A stretch of 64,000 nt of DNA from Monarcha castaneiventris obscurior (lineage: Eukaryota > Chordata > Aves > Passeriformes > Monarchidae). This document shows positions 12,901 to 24,800 of the stretch, piece after piece. How positions within the stretch are numbered: the first letter of the stretch is position 1; each line of letters opens with the position of its first letter. The stretch is from the NCBI GenBank assembly GCA_026261815.1, contig JAMPIT010000539.1, positions 6,340,501 to 6,404,500 of the forward strand, given 5' to 3'. The notes under the pieces are model-generated. The model had not been told where the DNA came from and did not search any database. It was given only the letters and a program-made list of their open reading frames with translations. Both the position numbers and the translations under genes were made by a program.

Positions 12901-13176
12901 TGCCAATCAGTTTTTCCTCTTTGAGGGATATTATCTTTAAGGACTGCCCTTTTGTGTATGGCCCTTCCCCCTCCCTCTGGCCATACAGCCTTCCCCAAAT
13001 GCATACTTTCTCCTTCCTTCCTAAGGAGTTTCCCTAAACAATGAATAGAAACAGGAAGCCACTTACGGACTCTTTTCCCTTCCCTTTCACTGAAAAGCAT
13101 TAGGGCTTTTTACACAGTGACCTTGAAGTAGCTTTCCTTTCCCAGCTCAAACTGGTAGTGGTGATTGATGTACTTT
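6946..13176. other. unique non-coding DNA, no gene seen
   Basis: Mostly AT-rich single-copy sequence. Minor low-complexity pieces are a T/G tract at about 7975-8025, a T/G tract at about 9525-9575 and a G-rich run near 7635. A GC-richer patch at about 12360-12690 has overlapping frames on both strands without protein-like character. The longest plus-strand frame here (8164-8529) starts only at GTG and matches nothing I know. No tRNA, snoRNA or splice-bounded exon could be supported. Confidence 0.55.
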
Positions 13177-13316
13177 CGAGGGGGGGGCAAAGGCAAAGAG
13201 GAGGTGAAATAATAAAATGAAATAAAATAAAGAAAAAGAGAGAAGAAAATCTGCCCAGACTGAGGAATTCAGAGATGAAAAGAAAGGGGAAAAAAAAAAA
13301 AAAGAAAAAGAAATTC
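13177..13316. repeat. purine-rich low-complexity tract
   Basis: About 140 bases that are overwhelmingly A and G on the plus strand. They include a run of eight or more G near 13180, several aataaa/gaaat words (13205-13235) and an A run of about 14 at 13290-13303. On the minus strand it gives only a Phe/Leu-rich pseudo-frame. Such homopurine tracts can adopt triplex structure, but no such function is shown here. Confidence 0.85.
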
Positions 13317-13989
13317 AACCCAAAAAAGCAAGGAACCCAGTTCACCTGTATAGGCTTGAATGTCTCTGAATAGCTACCCCATGGAGGTGTGATTGCTCTG
13401 TATTATGCTCTGTAGGTCAGAGTCACTGGGTGACTGAGAGCTTGCAGTCAGATGCCTGGGGCTTCCTCTTCCCACAAAAGCAGTAGGGAAAGAAACAAGG
13501 ATTTTTTATGAAACCAGAAAATTACAGTTTTTTTCTACAGGCTTATCTTAAAATGTTATTCCTATCAGCATCAATGGAAGAGGCTTGAGTAAATTATGGC
13601 CATTTTCAGGAGTGCACACTTATCCAAAGGTGTTCAGCTTCACTTTTTCCTTGAGTTCCTGCTGACAAAACTGCACTGTGTAATGGCTGAGTGTCAATCA
13701 CCAGTGGACGCTGCCGTGTTCAGCGGAAAGTACTGAGCAGCCCTGAGAGGGGGTGTTTAAAACATGAGCAGCCTCAAGGAATAACCAGTGTGTGTTGCTC
13801 ATTCTGATTTTGACTTTGCTTTTCTACTTTATTTACTTGTTAATTTTACCCTCTAAAATACACTATTTAAAAACACATTTAATAAAATACCTGATTAAAG
13901 GTTATGGTAATAAGCACATTATAGCTTTTCAGAGCATGTCGAGTATCAACATATAAGTCAGGTAGTTCACTGTGTCTTTGAAAGACTAG
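13317..13989. other. unique non-coding DNA
   Basis: No repeat, RNA or coding signal recognised. The 3' part (13800-13900) is AT-rich. Confidence 0.5.
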
Positions 13990-14062
13990 AAAATTATTTC
14001 CCTTAGACAGGTGAGGACAATGCTGACTAAATGACTTGCCAGAGTCCTCCAGTGTGTCCAGC
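13990..14062 (-). mobile_element. MIR-like ancient SINE relic (reverse orientation)
   Basis: Read on the minus strand, the stretch has ggcaagtcatttagtcagca, then cctcacctgtctaaggg and aaataat. This matches the order of the MIR core and 3' half (GGCAAGTCACTTAACCTCTCTG, CCTCATCTGTAAAATGGGG, ATAATAAT). A minus-strand frame of 131 codons (14274-13879) runs straight through the relic, which argues that the frame is accidental. The call is by eye. Confidence 0.5.
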
Positions 14063-15210
14063 TGAACTGTCTCCTGAGCTTGCCTCATAATCAGTTCATC
14101 ACCTTGGCATGAATATCTGTTTAATAGAGTGTTTTCTATTTCCTGCAATGCCATTTGAATTTTTCTGCTCTCATTGAGTTGTGCTTGTTTATCCTCTTTT
14201 TTTTCCGGTCTTACAAAAATGTGCTTTGCTGGGTCTGGCTGATGGTTTGACAGCTCCCATCCCCTTTTCTGCAAACAGGTGCATCCTGGAAGCTAGCAAA
14301 GAAGGAATAGTCCTTTTTGTTCCCAAAACCACAGAGATACAAAATCAACTGCCAAAAACATGTTTGCAAGTAAAATGAATTTCTGCCTTGTCTTTGCTGT
14401 TCTTGACCTGACTCCATACTGGTTTTATTAATTTACTTTGGATTCTTGACTCGTCTGCTGTTAAGTCCCAGGTCTTCCATAAATGAGCTATGGCCGACCC
14501 TGCTGGACATGGCTGTCTGCAAATCTTGGAGCAGCACCCTGCTTTTAAAAACAGGCAGGATGGGAGCTCTGATTGTCTCCCTGAACTTAAATACAATCTG
14601 GTCTGTTCACATGCCTGTTACCAGTGTGAAGAATTTATTTCAATTACTGAAACTGGCTCCTTTTGAAATACAAGGAACATTTATGTTTGTCATGAGACAC
14701 CCTTTTCTCTTCCCACTAAGCATTCTTGAAACCTGCTTCATTATGCGAGCTCTATGGAGAACCCTTTGGAGAACAATTATGTGTTATCTAAGGTATCATG
14801 ACAAATGCTGGATACAATAACTCCTAACTCACAAAAAGCATGAATGCTGCCTTTCTTGATGCCTCGTATTTCTTGCAGCTTTACATCCAGATGGATTTCC
14901 TCATTGTCACTGCGCGTTAAGTTTGAACCCGTAGGGATTTTTCCATTAGACACTTAACTCTTTCTGGGTCAGTTCAGCAGGTATTTCCCTCCTGCAGCTT
15001 CCTCTGTTCCACCAGAGGAGTTTGTCCTTCATCACTCCTGTTAATTCAGATTCTTTATGTGGGATCCAAACCAAACAATGTTCTTCCCATTCTAGTGAAT
15101 GTACTCTCGTGGAGATTCTTCTCTGAAACCAGTGGTAAGCAGACCTCTCAGCATTTTGCAGAATTAATGAATTTGTCTTCCCAGTGTCCCCCAGAGGCAA
15201 GAAAGCTTTG
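14063..15210. other. unique non-coding DNA
   Basis: A plus-strand frame of 124 codons (14446-14820) and a minus-strand one of 115 codons (15293-14946) occur here. Neither has a recognisable domain, and the second is opened by the A-rich tract that follows. I do not call either a gene. Confidence 0.5.
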
Positions 15211-15262
15211 CACAAAAAAAAAAAAAAAAAACAAAAAAACAAACAAACAAACAAAAAAAACT
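15211..15262. repeat. A-rich tract grading into CAAA repeats
   Basis: A pure run of about 18 A is followed by C-interrupted A runs and three to four CAAA units, ending at aaaaaaaactggg. This could be a plain microsatellite, or the decayed poly(A) tail of a plus-strand retroposed sequence lying upstream. I see no target duplication or source gene to support the latter. Confidence 0.9.
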
Positions 15263-17842
15263 GGGAATCCAGTGAGATTAATGGATTTGGCAAAGTTTAC
15301 AAGAGAGGCAGTGGCACAGAGGTGACAAGCTCTGACTTAGCTCACAGTCCTGTCCTCACATTAGGAGTCATCTTGCCAGGAAAAACTGCTGTTTCTGTTC
15401 TTAGGAGTAAATTTGCTATTTAGCCTGGAATACAGCCCACATGGCTTCTTAGAGAAGAAAGTAAGAAACTATCCATTTCCAAAGAAATAGATAATTTAAG
15501 GCAATAGCAAATACAGAACACAACAGGAGATGTCTTTATATTTACAGGTGTCCAGAAGAGAAGGTGGGGAGGAAGTCCCAGTCCATGAGTTCTTCATGCA
15601 AGCAGACTCATAATAATGAACAAAAGTTCAGGTCCCCTGGCAGTACAAAGAGCTGCCTAAATGGAAGTTACTGATCTACTGGTTTCTGTTTCAGACTTGT
15701 GTACATTGGACCAAGCATTGTGAGCAGGTGTAATGCCTTCCCCAGAATATTTTTTTCTTGATGAGGAGGATAAGGCTGAATTTTGCTGTTCTGTATATCT
15801 TTGCACTGGAATGGGTATGCTGGAAAGATTTCTCATGTTTGTCCCAGGTAGATGTGCAAGTAAATCAGAAAAGATTCTTGAAGTAAGACAGAGAAGGAGA
15901 GTGTTTATTGCTCATAAATGACTGAGCATGTGTTACTCTCACAGATTTGAAAGGATTTTTTAATAGAAAGGAACTCCGTTTTATCAGTTCTCAGCTCCTA
16001 CTGTGTTGAATACAGTTTTGTACCCCATCTGGGAAAGGAATCTGGGGTTCAAACTTAACTCTGGCTATAATCTGTTCTGACCTGCCAGCACATATTGTGA
16101 CCCTCCTTAATTACACAATTTTTTTTCTTTTTGAGGGTCGAGGCAGCTTAGGAGCACCATCACTTTCCATGAAGGCAGGATTAGGCCCAAGTGATGCCAT
16201 CTACTTTGTGGCGATTTTGAAATGACCTTTTCAAATTCATCCAATTAATGAAATTTATTTCAGCTTGTCCTGTATCACTGATTGAAGTGAAGAACTTTAT
16301 TTTTGCCTTGAAGGTGGAATATGTACTGAATAGTCTTTGCTGAAAGCTTTAATCAAATTTGGGTAGGATTGCTTTTCTTCTGTACTGCCAGAATTTTGTG
16401 GGGTTTTTTTTTTTTTTTCTTTTTAACCTTCCAAATGACCTCCTTTGCTTTTAACTTTTCGCCTTTTTTGGGGGCAAATGCCTGGAAATTCTTGATGCAG
16501 GTTTCTGTGCCATACACTGGGCCATCTTTGCAAAGACAGAAATCTGTCAAGCAAATTAAAGACTGCACTGAATCAAAATAGAGCACTTAGAAATTAGTTA
16601 CATAATGTTTAATTCTTCTTTGGCAATTGGACAACTGTGAGGAAGTAAAATTTCTCTATTCTTGGACTATAAAATAAGTGACATTTGCTCTCTAGGCTCT
16701 ACAAGTAACTGCTCTAGCAATAGTAATGTTTTCCTGCCAGATGCAGCACACTTAAATCAAGTATGTTTTTATAGTAGTAAATATCAAGTCTGTTAACTTC
16801 CCTGAAATGTAGATATGGAGGTAGGAACCTTTATTTGAAGATACCATTAAGTTCCCCTGGCTTGTTCATCTCGTTAAGATTTATCAGGAGCAAATGAGGC
16901 CTGTGTTCAGAGGCAATTGCTTTATTTCCTGTGCCAGAGGCAGCTTCTTTGATGCTAGATGAGGTCACTTACGGTGTTGTTTCTGTCATCATCCCACACA
17001 GCTTTGCATGAGCAACTTCTGCAATATTAATCTCCTTTGGAGTTCTTTCAACATTTAGGTTTTAGGTAGTTTTTATGCAAAATGAATTCTTCTTCCATTT
17101 ATGTAATTCCTGTTCTGCTTTCTTATGCCAGGGATGCAAATCACCCCCTCACCCCACAGTCTCCACATTCTCCAAATTTACTAATTCTTCTACTATTTTT
17201 TTTTTACTCAGATTTTTTTTTTTGTAATATTTTTCTTGGGAGCTTCGCTTAGTCTCGTCAGCTTGCCAGACTCTGTTCCAGCCTATTTTAGTGTCAACCT
17301 GATCCATACGGAGCTTTCATTTACTAGTTGTGCTGTCCAGTACTGTTAATTTCTCAACCACAGCTCACCCTGTTTTCCACTGAGATTATAGATTTTATTT
17401 TTTTTTCACCGAGTCCATCTTGCAATGAGGTACTAAGGTACTTTGCCTCCAGCTGTCTTGTGGCTTGTCCCTATACCTACTGTTGCTTCCTCTAAAAAAG
17501 GCACAAACAAACTGTACTGTGGCTCTTGGGTTAGAGTGACAAGCAGGAAAAAAGCACAAGTATTAACTTCCATTTTATATTTCCCTTCAGTTTTGCCTCC
17601 CTGATGTTTCTTTCTCTTTGTGGCTCATTTTTCACCTGTGTTGTTCAGTATTTTAGTTTTTCCAAACGTGTCTCATGACAGGAATGAAAAATGTGTTTTC
17701 TGAGCAAGGCCACAGCTGAACCCTGCTGTGCAGACACTGCCTGAACCACTGAACACGCAGGAGCACGGCACAATTATTGCCCACCATTCTCCCTCTCCTC
17801 CAGCTCACCCCATGCCCCTCAAAGGGACACTTGTACGGGCAG
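15263..17842. other. unique non-coding DNA, no gene seen
   Basis: AT-rich sequence with several poly(T) runs (about 16404-16420, 17188-17225, 17396-17407). No repeat family or coding exon is recognised. Just before the minisatellite (17700-17842) the sequence becomes C-rich but still shows no gene signal. Confidence 0.55.
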
Positions 17843-18672
17843 GGCTGGTGGCAGTGGTGACAGGGTGGTGGCAGGGCAGTTGCAGTGCTGGTGGCAGGGT
17901 TGTGATGGTGGTGGTGGTAGTGCTGGTGGTGGTGGCACTGGTGGCAGTGGTGGCGGTGGCAGGGTGGTGGCAGTGCTGGTGGCAGGGTGCCAGTGGCAGT
18001 GCTGGTGGCAGTAGTGGCAGTGTGCTGGCAGGCTGGTGGCAGTGGTGACAGCGCTGGTGCTGGTGGCAGTGCTGGTGGCAGGGTGGTGGCAGTGGTGGCA
18101 GTGCTGGTGCTGGTGGCAGTTCTGGCAGTGTGCTGGCAGGCTGGTAGCAGTGTTGGTGGCAGTGCTGGCAGTGGTGGTGGCAGTGCGGTGCTGGTGGCAG
18201 TGCTGGTGGCAGGGTGGTGGCAGTGCTGGTGGCAGTGCTGGCAGTGTGCTGGCAGTGCTGGTGGCAGTGTGGTGCTGGTGGCAGTGCTGGCAGTGTGATG
18301 CTGCTGGCGGTGCTGGTGGCAGGGTGCTGGCAGTGTGCTGGCAGTGGTGGTGCTGGTGGCAGTGTGATGCTGGTGGCAGTGTGCTGGCAGTGTGCTGGCA
18401 GTGTGCTGGCAGGCTGGTGGCAGTGTGGTGCTGGTGGCAGTGTGCTGGTGGCAATGCTGGTGCTGGTGTCAGTGCTGGTGGCAGTGCTGGTGCCGGTGGC
18501 AGCGTGATGCTGGTGGCAGTGCTGGTGGCAGGATGATGTCGGTGGTGTCAGCGTGATGCTGGTGGCAGTGCTGGTGGCAGGATGATGTCGGTGGTGTCAG
18601 TGGCGGTGGCAGGGTGCTGGCAGGGTGTCAGTGGCGGTGTCAGGATGATGTCAGTGGTGTCAGTGGCGGTGG
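17843..18672 (+). repeat. large G-rich minisatellite (GTGGCAGTGCTG-type units)
   Basis: About 830 bases built from variants of a 12-15 base unit with core ggtggcagtgctgg, interspersed with gcagtgtgctgg and ggtggcagggtg variants. The plus strand is strongly G/T-biased and poor in C and A, and CC hardly occurs. Units change length mostly in steps of three, so frames stay open for 100-210 codons on both strands (for instance 18036-18536 plus and 18454-17819 minus). The predicted peptides are simple Val-Ala-Leu/Trp-Gln or His-Cys-Thr-Pro-Ala strings, so these frames are artefacts and not genes. The distal end (18502-18599) has a 49-base higher-order duplication. Variable copy number between individuals is expected for such arrays. 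Many GG doublets could permit two-layer G-quadruplexes (inference). Confidence 0.95.
18502..18599 (+). repeat. 49-bp perfect higher-order duplication inside the minisatellite
   Basis: Units 18502-18550 and 18551-18599 are identical, both starting gcgtgatgctggtggcagtg and ending gtcggtggtgtca. The upstream part of the array is a patchwork of diverged short units, so this identity marks the most recently expanded part of the array. Confidence 0.95.
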
Positions 18673-18808
18673 TACAGCCGCGGGCAGTGCGGGGCTGGCG
18701 CTGCCGCACGGGAGGACCGCGCTGTGTCCCCGCCGCTGGGGCGGTGCGCGGAGCTGGCCGAGGTGCTGAACCCGGGAACGTCCCGGGAACATCCCGGGAA
18801 AGGCGCTA
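18673..18808. promoter_or_regulatory. CpG-dense block, possible small CpG island
   Basis: I count about 19 CpG dinucleotides in some 135 bases, in a window that is otherwise CpG-poor. It contains a GC box (GGGGCGG, 18738-18744) and three copies of an 11-base cccgggaacgt-like unit at its right edge. Retained CpGs usually mean low germline methylation, as at promoters or structural CpG islands; in birds GC-biased gene conversion next to a minisatellite is an alternative. No TATA box, first exon or downstream open frame could be identified, so calling it a promoter is inference. Confidence 0.35.
18771..18803. repeat. three 11-bp tandem copies with CCCGGGAA core
   Basis: The units are cccgggaacgt (18771-18781), cccgggaacat (18782-18792) and cccgggaaagg (18793-18803). 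The first eight bases are identical in all three, and each contains the palindrome CCCGGG. The regular spacing could be a small binding-site cluster or just the edge of the minisatellite-prone region. Confidence 0.95.
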
Positions 18809-21800
18809 TTGGCACTTTTCAAACCAAACTTTCTTACTCTTTATGCAGAAAAAGAGCAGGTGATGTATTGGGTGCTGTACTTGAAAATATTTCTCATAAC
18901 TAGCTTTCAGAGTTAGTGAAGTGACGGGTTTTGTTTGTTTGTTTCCAAAAGTATAAATCTTTAAACCCTTCTTTGCACATAAGGTTAGTTAGAGCATGTA
19001 GCACCTTTACTGACTGTGAGACTTATCTAATCAGTTTCTTCCAGGAAACATTTACTATATATTTGGTGCCTTATTCTTTTTTCAAGTATTAGGAGACTAT
19101 TTGTACTAATATAAACCTATCTGTAGAAAATAGAAACCTAATAGAGAATATTGAGCTGGATCTTCTCTTACTCTGCAAAGCAGCCCTTCCATCACACCTA
19201 AGTAGAATTCTGCGACCTTGTTAATGCCTAAGGCCACAATATAATTCCGTAATATTTTGGAACAAGAATTTAGTATCCTGAAGTCTGTAGACTATTCAGA
19301 AGGATAGTGATCCATCGTTCCTGGATGTGCTGTATGACTGGACTTTTCAATCCAAGAAGTTAAAAAGCAGCTTGCCAGCATTCCATTCAGACATCTCTCA
19401 GCCAGCCTGAGAGGTGACTTTATTACACTGATCTGGCATGGAGCTGTGATGGTGGCAGAAGGGTGGTGCAATGTCCTCCTTGTCAAGGAGTGGTGCCAGT
19501 GGAGTTAGGACACCCCTATTTCACCCCTACCTTAGGTGATGCTGCCCAATTACTTTAAAGTACACCACCTGTGACCACAGTGCATCAGTATCAAAATGGG
19601 AAGTAAAAGCCTGACTCTGAGATTCTTCTGCTTTACTAATTGCATTTTCACTTCATAATAAAGAATATACATGAGGGAGCTGTAATTTTCCCAGTCTAGC
19701 CAACAATTTTTTATTCTTGATGAGTGTATTTATTCAGCTACGATTCTGTCCTGAGCTTTTGTAATTTTATTTATTGCTATGCTTATTTGTAAAAATGAGA
19801 AAATCAATAGAGTATTGGGGGGAGGGAGGGGAAGGAAAAGAAAAAAAATCACTCAGAGGCACTACAATAAATTTGCTGCAGGATAAAAAACTCCAGAGAC
19901 AAAAAGTAGATAAAATCCTGATGATAAAGACTGAAGGCAAAATCTGAATCACTCATTGATTCATCATGTCTTTTCTTCAGCATTTATAGAGCCAAACAAA
20001 TAAGATAAAGGGAAGAGATAATCCCAGTAGCCTAATGAGAATTTTACAGTCACCATAAAGACCTATCTTCTGAGGGCTGAACACAGAGATGTGCTCTATA
20101 GATTTGTATGTAATAATGAGCTAGAGGGTGTTGTGGACTCATCTGGGCATTAGACTAGCTCAGCTGTCTTTTGAAGCTTCATCAGTTGTAGTGTGAGCTA
20201 ACTCCACCCTCTTACTTTGTTTGGGGTTTATGATTTTTAAGCCTTATTTGTTTTAGAAATGAGGAGATGTGACCGTGTGATAGAATTCCCCTTCTATCCC
20301 CCTTCTATTAACTGGTTGTATTGATTATTTTAATGAAGCAGAATCGAAAATCAGCGATCTCCATGAGCCATGGTTACAAGTTTAATGAAAGTACATGGTG
20401 AAAAAGACCATGATGATTATCCCACTTAAAAGAGGATCTGGAATCTGGGTTTCAGGGACACATTTTCCAGAAAGAAGCAGCATGTGAATGCCCCATTCCT
20501 CAATGAGACTGCTTTAGTTAAAGTTTATGTCTGCCTAAGATGACAAATCCACAGGAAGCCCGTTGGCTTTAGCTCTGCTAAAGGAACAGTTACAGCACTC
20601 TTTGGGAAGGCTGCACGTGTGTGTTATTTTTGTTTGTTGTGTTAAGAAAAGAGCTTACATTTTTTTCCTTTTCTAAGAATAGGTTGTCATTTAGGGAATC
20701 ATAGTTTTCAAGAAGGCCAAAAGTCAGTATCTATTTGTACACATAGCTTTTGATTCCATTTCACTGAGCTGACATGCGTGATCATCATTGTAGTAGACAA
20801 TCCTTGCAGCCTGCAGAGGCAGCCAAAGTAAAGAGGAAAGGATGGGCTCCAAGATGTATAACCACTATGGAAACTGGCAAGGCTCTGTTGATGTTTATTG
20901 TTTGCAATGGACCACCGCCAAGTTACAGTTTCTTCTTGTGAACAAAATAAGAATTGTAATTTTTTCCCTGGCTGATGCAGAAGTGGAACTTTCCAAGCTT
21001 AAAAAGGTTGAGGATACTTGACTGAAGTTCTCCACACTGTAAACCTTTTAAAACTTTCCTTAGCTCTTCTATCACTGTTCTGCTCACTTCACTCCCTTGC
21101 AGTGCAGATTTTATCCCAAGACCTCACAGAGTATCTTTTAGGTGCTTGAAATGTTTTAATGGGCACTGCTGAGCAACACCAGTAAGCAGAAATGTCATCA
21201 GATGCTGCTGTGCTGTGAACTGCTGTCTCCTCCAAGGCCCTGGCCAAAGGGAGTGTGAGAGGAAGGCATATCAGTTTCTCTAGAAAGGCTACTGTTTTGT
21301 ATAGAATAGTTAATAACATTGAGCAAATCTCTTGGTCTCCCAAGGATTTCTTTTTTTCTTTATTCTTAACATATTCCTTCTCTCATTATCTGTGCTTGGC
21401 TTTTGTATAATAAACTGTTACTAGTTTAGGGACTGGATCTAAAAAGACTGCTTATTTTCCTTGCCTATGCACCCTGATTCTACAGCTGAACCAAAGCTCT
21501 TACTTTCCACAAGATTTAAATTGGATTTTTATTCAACAGCCAAATAATTTAGAGGGTTTCTCTAATCTCTGCTACTCTGGCTCATTAAGTGCAAAAGAAT
21601 TGTCACTTCCACTCACCCTCATTGAAAAAACAGCCTTTAGTAACTTTGCATATAGCTTGAAGGCTGCTTTTGTTCCCCAAAATTAGTTTACGTTTAGCCT
21701 ATATTAGTTATTCCCCTAGATACTGTGTCCCAGGCAGCTCGGTATTCAAGAGTCCTTGCAAATACAGAAGAATAACACCAAAGACTTGCTACAAAGACCT

Positions 21801-24800
21801 CATTGTAAGACTAAAAGGATTTCCTGTGAATAAGAGCTACACATGGACTTAACACTGCTGGGAGCAAGAACATACAAGGAGAAACTAACTACATAGTGAA
21901 GCCAAGACATTACTGTTTTTTAATGATTTCTTTGTAGATAGAGAGAAGAGGTCTTTTCCCAAGGAGCTCATGATAATGCAGCGTAGCCAAGAACACAAAG
22001 GAGAATGTTGTATAGAAGGAAAAAAGCGAGCCTTGAAGGAAGAGAGGAAGCTCTGAGCTTTCTCCATCTTTCTGTTCTTTTCTACTCATTTAGATGAGGT
22101 GTGAATGTAACCAATAGGCAGCGCACACTGCCTCTTCTGCAGACAGGGATTCCAATGGGATATAATGATTCCTCAGTCCTGCATTAGGGTGCCAGTTCAA
22201 AGGGGTAGCAGACAAGGGACATCATTCTCAAGGCATACGCCATAGGACTGCTCACTGCAGCACACAATGGATCCCTGTAAGGAACCTCTATTGCCAGAAC
22301 TGCATGGAAGGTGGTGTGTAATCTACACAAACTTCATCTTAAGATATAAAGGAGTGGTCATGATAGAGGAAAGCAGTAGAAACTCAAGAAGTTGATTTTT
22401 TGAGCTGAACTTACAAATGTATTAAAAACAAACAACAAAATAAAGCGATTTATCTAAAGCATTTTTTCCTACCTTGGATAGCTTTAAATAAACCCACATT
22501 TTTATCAGGAGTGAACTTCATTGTTATCATACCTCAGAGCAAGATAGGAGTAACTTCAGCTTGAAAACACGTAAGGGACAAGAGATTTGGTGGTCAGTCT
22601 TATATTGAATATTAATAAGTTTATGTGCTTTGAGAAAGAATTAATATTTGGTTCAATGCATCTGAGATGGTAGAAGAAGGAGAGGAGAGGAAAGGATGGA
22701 AATGCTCTTTCTGTAGTGATTTAAATATGAAATAAGAATTAGGATTGTCTGCTCTGTATGGAAAACTTTAACCAGAGAGTATCTAGGAGTAGTCTTTTGG
22801 TCTTGGAGTATGACAGGATCTGATACTCATTTTGCTGAATACAGACACAGAGCATGGACTTGTTTGTGCAACCCTCACCTCCTTTCTTTGTGACAAAATA
22901 TGACGGGGTTTTGCTGCAGACCAAAGAGCTTACCTATCTCTGACCACAAGCAGTAGGTGATGCTTAGGAGGAGGATGAGAACAACTGCTCTACTCTCACT
23001 TTTATCAGTGTGCAGCTCAGAAGCTCCACAAAAGAGGACAGTGTCTACTAACCTGGATTATGATCGCCTCTTCTTTGCTGTTCCACAGGATCCTCACCTC
23101 AGGTTTGTCCCTAGCACATGTTTGGTTGGAGCTTACTCTGGAGGTGGCATTGAAGCATTTCTGCAGTGTACAAAAGCCAGCTTTGTGTCTGTACAAGGCA
23201 TTTATCCTGGGCTGTACTTCACCAGTTGGTGGAGAAATTATCATGGTATTTAGAAAGGAAGAGAAGCTCTGAGGATGACTTCTCTGTCGGCTTAAGGGCA
23301 GAACTGTCAGGCCTTTTCATACCTTTTGGTTCTTTTCTGTTTTATCTAATGACACCATGCTCATGTTTTCCCTTCCCTAAAGCTTTAGTGATGAATCTTG
23401 CAGCTGTTGGACCGATGTGATTACATGCTGAACCACACTGATGTAATCTTGCTCTTTCTCTTTCCTTGACCTTTCCACCTCTTTCTTCCATGCATTCAGC
23501 CTCTCATTTTTATAAGAAAAACCAAAAGCTGCTCATACTCTAATCATAGTGACCTTGGAGTCTCAGTTGGTGAGAAGCTACCTCATTTTGCATTCTAAGC
23601 CATAATTAGTGTCAGTCAATGTCAATGGCATGAGAAACAGCTACAAGCAAGAAAGGTCAGAGACTGGCTGTTCCTGCAGCCGAGTGCACAGTGGGATAGG
23701 TGGGTGTCCACTAGCAGAAATTTGTGTCTATGAGTAATCTAACAGGATACTCGACCTCGCCATGTAGTTGCCAGGTACAATTTCAGATCATAGTTTTTTC
23801 ACGTTACAGTATTAGTTTTGATAACCATGCAGAGACAGATGGCATTTTGTCGGCTTTCCAAAGTAGAGGAATAATTTGCCGAGCTGTAGCTAGTGTAATG
23901 AGAAGCCAAGTAAGTTGAAGATGAGGTAAAACCAAAGCATCTGTCGGTCCTCGTGTGCCAGCTTTTAGATGCTGCATACAAACTAATATTTCCACACACA
24001 AAAAAAAAGTAGTGACTGTTACAGATTTGTGTAAAAAAGATGGCATTTGATAACAATGCCACAACAGATGTCGTTGAGTCCATGCTTGATTTTTACTACT
24101 GCTCTGTGCATTTTTGGAAGAGATAGTTGCTCTGCACAGCTTGTATGGAGTATGTTCATTATAAAATTTTATTTTTCAGGAAACAATGAGATGGAAATTT
24201 TGTAGCTAATCTGATATTGTCCTTCTTTATCATGCTTCCTTAGTGGTTAGGGAGGAAGAGTTTATTCTTGTTTGATTCCTTTTCAATCTCTTTTATGTGA
24301 GAGAAGTGTCTATACCTATAACTATATACTGTATATAATATAAAAATCTTAAAAGAGAGTTCCCTATTAAAATACAATGAAAAATTTGAGGTTACTTGCA
24401 TTATCCAATATTACATTTTTCAGCATGTGTCATGGAAAATGTGTAATTATATCTTCCCTATTCAAAGAAATCCTTCTCTTCACCTTAATCCTATTCTTTC
24501 TCATCTTCTTTGATGAGAGAGAACAATGTTTCAAAAGTTCCCCTTTAAGAGCAAAGCTTGTAAAAAGAAACCCATGGAATACTATAGCCTACTTGACTCA
24601 TTCTCCTTGGTAATAGATGTGGCAACTTAATAAAAGCAGCTTCTATCTAGGTCAAAATTATTTAAAGCATGCATGGTTCACCTAAAATATATATGTTTTT
24701 ACTAAATACCTTCTGTGATGTGGTATCTTCTGCACAGTCTGCATTGAGTGTTGGGAGTTGGAGGGGCCCAGTGGGAGTGAATGAACGGGGGCACATACTC

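Noticed and set aside
13879..14274. Minus-strand 131-codon frame with a charged, coiled-coil-like N-terminal part
   Set aside because: It runs through a MIR-like relic and has no known domain; length is within chance expectation.
17819..18454. A 211-codon minus-strand frame rich in His, Cys, Thr, Pro and Ala, and several Val/Ala/Trp-rich plus-strand frames up to 166 codons
   Set aside because: They are read-throughs of the minisatellite, whose units are multiples of three and lack stop words; the peptides are simple repeats.
22957..23253. Plus-strand frame of 98 codons that superficially starts like a secreted protein
   Set aside because: Hydrophobic start is weak, no family is recognised and overlapping frames exist in two other phases.
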